From Mermis nigrescens (taxonomy: Eukaryota; Nematoda; Enoplea; Mermithida; Mermithidae), in contig JAVLUZ010000835.1 in NCBI GenBank assembly GCA_036768485.1, forward strand, positions 372,001 through 436,000: a stretch of DNA of 64,000 bases, given 5' to 3'. Below the pieces are notes generated by a model. The model was not told where the DNA came from. It did not search any database and worked only from the letters and a program-made list of their open reading frames with translations. This document shows, piece by piece, positions 59,580 to 64,000 of this stretch (position 1 is its first letter; each line of letters opens with the position of its first letter). The translations under genes and the position numbers were made by a program.

Positions 59580-62345
59580 TTAGGCAAAATTATGCTGAGC
59601 AAAAATTAAAGTCACTGACGAATTAAAATACGAGGTAATGACAAAAACGAGAAAAAATGGCAAATTATGCGAGATTACGGGGAAAAATACGAGCACCGTC
59701 AAGGAAAAATTTTTACAGCAAGAAAAAATGACAAGAGAAAAAATACACAGGAAATAAACGATACACAAAGTCCTGGAATCCACATCAGGACGAAAAAAAC
59801 GAAAAAATTGACGAAAAGCTGCTGGTCGAATTCGACGCCAAACGCAGAGTTCCAAAAGTTCAGTACGTCGAACTTTGTAAATTAATATTGATCGCGGTAA
59901 TTGGCCTTTGAGCCATACGATTTTCCGCGACGTCGTTGTCGTTGAAAATATTCCTGATCCGATTCCGGTTCGCGCACGCGTATTCGAACGCTCACGATAC
60001 TGATATGGCGATTGCCTACGCCCGTACATGTGTTGGCGTAAGCGTTGGTGTGGATCGACGGGTCGATCGTCGTCCTCAAAATCGTCATCGTCCTCGTAGT
60101 CGTCAGCATAACGACGCGGTATGGGCGGCGTCGGGGTAAATAATTGCTCCGGCGTAAAACCGTAAGTTCGTTGGCAAGAAGGTTTGCGTGGACGCTGTTG
60201 TTGTTGAGTAACAGGCCACGGTTTTGGCAAAAGTGGACCCGGTCGAGGTTGTGGCTGATAACCCCCGGTGGCTGGTTGACTTTGCTCCAACGGTGATTGA
60301 TACGACTGGTCCCATTGTTGCCGTTGACGGGATTGTGACCGGTCCCGATGAGTTCCGCGGTTTGACTGTGGTTGGCGGCGATACTCGTAAGGCTGCTGCT
60401 GTCGCGAGCGCGACAGATGACCAGCATCGGCCTGTGAATACGCCTCGGAACGCTCACGCGATTCCGTAAAATGCTGTTGTTGCCGCGGTTGGGTTTGCGG
60501 TCTTGTATATTGCTGTATATGCGGTTTTACTTGCGTTTGCTGTTGTGCTTGCGATTGTGATCGGTGGTGTGTTGCAGCATAGCGTTGCCGGGATGATTGC
60601 GGTTCTTGCCGCCTTGATCCCTTTGGGCCTAAACGCGCTTTTAATTTAGCTGCAACTTCAGCTTGAACGAGTCTTCTGACTCGTTGCTTTTCCAAATTTT
60701 TCAGTCGACGCAAAGCGTGCTCTGACTTGGTGTCATAAAATCTATTCAATTTCGCCTTATGTTCGTCTTCTGGCATATGACGAACCTCGGAAGCTTCAGT
60801 AAGAGAACCGGCGGCGCGTAATTTCGTCACACGCCGTGGCATTTCCGTAGCCAAATTCTCACGATCGCGTTTCTCGATCGTCATGCGTGTTCTACGCATC
60901 TCAATTTGTGCTTCCAAGGAAAGGTCGACTTCTGGCAATTCAAGGCTCGCTACGGATCCACTAGGGTCCTGCGAGGATGCCTGTCGCCTTTGTCTGCGAA
61001 TTTTTTCTAATTCGCCTTGAATTCGATGTTTTAGGAAAAAGACCGATTTTTGTTGACCTCTAAAACGATCGAATTGCGCCGGAACTTCGAGCGGCGGATC
61101 GGTTGCTAGCCGAATTTGGCGAATCATATTGTGTAAAACTTGTTGATTTTCGATTCGTGCTGTTAAATCCGGGAATTCCGGAAAAGCCTCACTTGGCGAA
61201 GGTGTATAAGATTCACCAAGGAACGCTACGCGCAACATGCGACGTAACTGCTCCACCATGCGCCAGCCTATTCCGGGATTTCCGTAGGCATACGCAAAGA
61301 AGTGGAACTTCCTGTCCAGGAATTCCAAAAGCGCTGTAGCGCGCATGACGTCTATGGAAGAAAAGATCGTCATGTGTCGATACTCCGAATCATATAATGC
61401 TTGAAATTCTCGGAAAGTATCGAAAATATCGACCATCTGACGTGCCGATATTAAGATGGGTGCCATATGATCTGGCGCTGGAGACATCCTGTGTGGATAT
61501 AACTCCGGGCGAACCTGATGAGCAACACCATCAGACACTTCAGTCGGTGCATCAAGGTGCGGGTGCACCACCAAATACTCTAACGGCACTTCGTACAACA
61601 TCATTCCCGTTGTAATAAAGAAACGTATGCGCACAAAATATTGGTCGGGATAAAACAATCGGTTAAACACACTCAATTCGCTGATAAATCGAGGTGCGGG
61701 TGGACGATCCACATCAGCCAAAGGCTGTGCGGTCAAGGGCCACACTAATGGACGCAAAGGGGAATCAGTTGAAGTCGCGTGCTGCAAATGGATTGCATAC
61801 ACTCGGTCGAAGTACACTTGTGCAGCTTCAACCAGCTGATCATATACACGCGTTCCTTCAACCTCACCCAAACTGTCATGTAACTCGTGCAATACAACTG
61901 GTGCGACAGTGCACGGAGGTTCTCGCGTCATATTTTCCATCATGGTGAAAAAATGCTGAACGTAGCGCGAGCGGCTTTGCACTCTCGCGCTTTCATTCGC
62001 GGCCATACGATCGCGAATAGCTTGCATCATTGGGGGTATGGCGACTTCCCTATTTGACGACTGACTTTGAATTGCCTGTGGGTGAATAGTCGCCACCGTA
62101 CTCGACACACCCGTCATGGCCATGGGAGCCATAAAACGAGCATCTGGTGCCGACACGCCTTGTGGCGCGGAATGAGTCGTGACTTGCGTATACAATGCTA
62201 CTTGTGGTACTTCATGTGCAGCTAATGTACGTTGTGTATGCGGTGGAAAACCAATAATTTCAGTCATGATCACATTGGGCTCAGAATCACGCTCTACCCG
62301 ACCCGGCTGTGAAGTCGGCAAAGGTCCGAGCGAACTGATGCCCAA
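59580..62345 (-). CDS. Gln/Arg/Pro-rich protein of unknown function (long frame)
   Basis: 921 codons with no stop; the open frame extends upstream past 62440. Residues about 90-400 are mixed and helical-looking with no family recognised (PLVWPLTAQPLADVDRPPAP, LEFLDRKFHFFAYAYGNPGI). About 440-560 are charged coiled-coil-like (RHMPEDEHKAKLNRFYDTKS). About 560-770 are Gln/Arg/Ser/Pro-rich and low-complexity, then an acidic patch DDYEDDDDFEDDD. The last ~120 residues look non-coding; an overlapping +1 frame gives a more natural end. Gag-like composition but no zinc knuckle seen. Confidence 0.7.
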   Translation of the reverse strand: MGISSLGPLPTSQPGRVERDSEPNVIMTEIIGFPPHTQRTLAAHEVPQVALYTQVTTHSAPQGVSAPDARFMAPMAMTGVSSTVATIHPQAIQSQSSNREVAIPPMMQAIRDRMAANESARVQSRSRYVQHFFTMMENMTREPPCTVAPVVLHELHDSLGEVEGTRVYDQLVEAAQVYFDRVYAIHLQHATSTDSPLRPLVWPLTAQPLADVDRPPAPRFISELSVFNRLFYPDQYFVRIRFFITTGMMLYEVPLEYLVVHPHLDAPTEVSDGVAHQVRPELYPHRMSPAPDHMAPILISARQMVDIFDTFREFQALYDSEYRHMTIFSSIDVMRATALLEFLDRKFHFFAYAYGNPGIGWRMVEQLRRMLRVAFLGESYTPSPSEAFPEFPDLTARIENQQVLHNMIRQIRLATDPPLEVPAQFDRFRGQQKSVFFLKHRIQGELEKIRRQRRQASSQDPSGSVASLELPEVDLSLEAQIEMRRTRMTIEKRDRENLATEMPRRVTKLRAAGSLTEASEVRHMPEDEHKAKLNRFYDTKSEHALRRLKNLEKQRVRRLVQAEVAAKLKARLGPKGSRRQEPQSSRQRYAATHHRSQSQAQQQTQVKPHIQQYTRPQTQPRQQQHFTESRERSEAYSQADAGHLSRSRQQQPYEYRRQPQSNRGTHRDRSQSRQRQQWDQSYQSPLEQSQPATGGYQPQPRPGPLLPKPWPVTQQQQRPRKPSCQRTYGFTPEQLFTPTPPIPRRYADDYEDDDDFEDDDRPVDPHQRLRQHMYGRRQSPYQYRERSNTRARTGIGSGIFSTTTTSRKIVWLKGQLPRSILIYKVRRTELLELCVWRRIRPAAFRQFFRFFRPDVDSRTLCIVYFLCIFSLVIFSCCKNFSLTVLVFFPVISHNLPFFLVFVITSYFNSSVTLIFAQHNFA
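59882..59985 (-). CDS. Likely true C-terminus of the Gln/Arg-rich protein (+1 frame)
   Basis: This frame reads REPESDQEYFQRQRRRGKSY, GSKANYRDQY and stops. It continues the charged, Arg-rich style of the long frame better than that frame's own continuation, which turns hydrophobic and AT-rich at the same point. Implies a +1 step near 59985. Confidence 0.5.
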
Positions 62346-62832
62346 GGGCGCTTGTTGGTCCGCCGCAAGCGATTGCGAGACAATCGGCTTGCGAAACGGT
62401 AACAGCCCCTTTTCTGGCCAATGCCGCGCGTGTAGTGCGCGGTGGCGACAAATTAGCTTGTCTTTCCGCCTCGGTGTCAGATAACGCCATGACTAAACGC
62501 TTAGGAGATAAATCATCGTCTTCAGTGGAGATCGGTTCTACATCGACCATAGGCGAATCATATGGAATGTCCGTTTGCGAAGAAAACGCAGATGCTGGTG
62601 TACTCGAACTGGTTGGTTTAGATTTTGGTTCGGTATCAGGTGCATGAACCGGGCCCAAAACTGAGTCGGCAATGGCTTGCGAACCCTGGAGTTGTAGGTC
62701 AGGATTGTCGAAAACATTAGCGTGAGCCAACGCTTCCGTTACTGAGGCAACGGTGGTGGCTGCTGCTATGGCCGTTGGAAGTTGCGGAGCCGGACCATAG
62801 AAGTCCTCAACTCTAATTAATTCTTCTGCCAT
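62287..62832 (-). CDS. Acidic linker frame between exonuclease and Gln-rich protein
   Basis: From MAEELIRVEDFYGPAP (ATG 62832) for 181 codons: Ala/Thr-rich, then SSSTPASAFSSQTD, DVEPISTEDDDLSP. Starts 20 bases inside the end of the exonuclease frame and overlaps the long frame by at least 59 bases. No family recognised. May be one protein with its neighbours: AAAAGGGG at 62413-62406 is a plausible indel point, and a 64-base GT...AG segment at the first junction could be a small intron. Confidence 0.55.
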   Translation of the reverse strand: MAEELIRVEDFYGPAPQLPTAIAAATTVASVTEALAHANVFDNPDLQLQGSQAIADSVLGPVHAPDTEPKSKPTSSSTPASAFSSQTDIPYDSPMVDVEPISTEDDDLSPKRLVMALSDTEAERQANLSPPRTTRAALARKGAVTVSQADCLAIACGGPTSALGHQFARTFADFTAGSGRA

Positions 62833-64000
62833 TCGAGTCAACTTCGACTTCAGCTTCAGCAGCTGTGCTGGTCGACTGTCCTTGCGGTGGTTTACTAGTC
62901 GACAATGGTATACGCACTCTGGCTTTCGGGCCAGTGGCCTTAATGTGCAATTCATCGCCTACAAACGAAACCGACATAGGCTTTCTATCGTCAGTAATGC
63001 GATTATTTTGCGATGTCCCTTCTATCAATATAAAAACATTGATAGTTATGAGGGCGTCCATCACTAAATAATTCTGCATGTCCCGAGTTAAAGGTAAGCT
63101 CCACGCCTGTCCAAAGTTATCAGGCGCGTTCGGGTCAAGATACATGTCAAATAGGAACTCAGCCAAGCGCTTCAATGTGTGTGAACGCGCTGTGATGCGA
63201 AAACGACAAGTAAATTCTCTCGCTAATGGCTGAATATCGATAAAATTAGCGATGAATGGATCCTTCCAGTGCAGTTGATTGCGAATTTCTGCATCTGGGA
63301 TTGCCAAAATTTCCTCAAAAGTTGGACCGTATACGTGAAAATACGCAAGTCGATCTTGCGTAGGATCGTAACAAACCATATATACATTTGGCAAACGTGT
63401 TTCGAGCAACTGGTGAAGCCCGAACGGAGGTTGCGGGAACTTCGCCAGGTCCCAGCAGAACACATGACCGTTCGCGCTCGCAACTTGGACGTAGCGTACG
63501 AATGGGCCATGGAGGTCCTGGTAGGTGGGACATAATTGCTGAAAACGCAAGTCCCAGGTCTTATAATGCCTGCCTTTCCTGTCATTAACAAATTCAGAAT
63601 CGTAGCCTAAAAATAGTGTGCCATTAGTCAAATTTGATGGTTGAATTAACGCCAAAATGGCGGCAAACAACTTCTGGTCGTCGGAGACTATGACCGTAGG
63701 CATAGGCCTGTTCCTTGGTACGCGAGGGGTTACCAAAGGAAATCTACGAAATCTATTCTCCCACCAGAGCTGTTGATCGTTTATACGCTTAGTATGATTT
63801 TTAATTTTATGTGCTACTTTGTGCTTAACCCATCTAGCAGTGAATGCTTGTAAACCGCTAACACGACTATCGTCGTTTTGTGGCAGCGGGTCTGGTACAA
63901 CCAAACCCCGCTCTAAAGCCATACTGGTCAACGCCGAACAAAACTCATCTAAGGACGCGGGATCACGCCCTTCGAATTTGCATCGGCGACCAGCTGCCTC
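62813..64000 (-). CDS. DEDDy 3'-5' exonuclease-like protein, 5' end off window
   Basis: Open from the right edge (EAAGRRCKFEGRDPASLDEF...) for 395 codons. Motif Exo I: LFLGYDSEFV (D-x-E); Exo II: ANFIDIQPLA with RSHTLKRLAEFLFDMYL; Exo III: MQNYLVMDALITINVF (Y-x-x-x-D). This is the order and spacing of RNase D/WRN-type exonucleases, so a nuclease acting on RNA or DNA ends is likely. The C-terminal ~70 residues are Ser/Thr/Glu-rich. Neighbouring frames suggest it may be the N-terminal part of a larger polyprotein-like product. Confidence 0.8.
   Translation of the reverse strand, partial: EAAGRRCKFEGRDPASLDEFCSALTSMALERGLVVPDPLPQNDDSRVSGLQAFTARWVKHKVAHKIKNHTKRINDQQLWWENRFRRFPLVTPRVPRNRPMPTVIVSDDQKLFAAILALIQPSNLTNGTLFLGYDSEFVNDRKGRHYKTWDLRFQQLCPTYQDLHGPFVRYVQVASANGHVFCWDLAKFPQPPFGLHQLLETRLPNVYMVCYDPTQDRLAYFHVYGPTFEEILAIPDAEIRNQLHWKDPFIANFIDIQPLAREFTCRFRITARSHTLKRLAEFLFDMYLDPNAPDNFGQAWSLPLTRDMQNYLVMDALITINVFILIEGTSQNNRITDDRKPMSVSFVGDELHIKATGPKARVRIPLSTSKPPQGQSTSTAAEAEVEVDSNGRRIN

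Noticed and set aside
60224..62484. Plus-strand frames over the exonuclease/Gln-rich block
   Set aside because: Shadows of the long minus-strand coding frames; the minus-strand product has the nuclease motifs and natural composition.

Overview
The window is AT-rich animal DNA, loaded with introns and repeats, and carries one large conserved gene. The exon/intron structure, the CR1-like LINEs, the non-autonomous Helitrons and the hAT-, Merlin- and TA-type elements fit an invertebrate metazoan. The sequence alone does not narrow the phylum. A nematode is a guess only, supported by no diagnostic trait.

Positions 1-23967, minus strand: thirteen exons of a SMARCC/SWI3-type SWI/SNF (BAF) core subunit. 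They run from a start codon at 23967 to an exon cut by the left edge. Exons were joined by matching open segments to the known SMARCC domain order (N-terminal BRCT/chromo-like module, Lys/Glu-rich linker, SWIRM) and by phase-consistent splice sites. About 579 codons are visible; the SANT domain and C-terminus lie off the window. The introns (0.2 to 5 kb) are packed with MITEs and other dispersed repeats. One intron (between exons 11 and 12) has no AG acceptor.

Positions 24000-33700: tandem and dispersed repeats, plus-strand LINE remains (27855-31545), a minus-strand LINE remnant, and a 66-base assembly gap beside low-quality-looking homopolymers. Positions 34129-41185: a Merlin-type transposon with a perfect 9-bp target duplication. 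Its right terminal repeat is split by two LINEs, and one of those contains a 1-kb palindrome flanked by an 11-bp duplication. Positions 42410-51000: a long-inverted-repeat element holding one Helitron (minus strand) next to a second Helitron (plus strand). The uninterrupted second arm preserves the empty A/T target site. Positions 51700-57800: tandem repeats, a TA-flanked inverted-repeat element, and unassigned sequence.

Positions 58500-64000: a more GC-rich coding block. On the minus strand a DEDDy 3'-5' exonuclease-like reading frame enters from the right edge. It is followed by an acidic frame and a long Gln/Arg/Pro-rich frame that overlap it and each other, each stepping +1. Downstream lies one isolated exon-sized piece of ribosomal protein L30. 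This block is the least explained part of the window.
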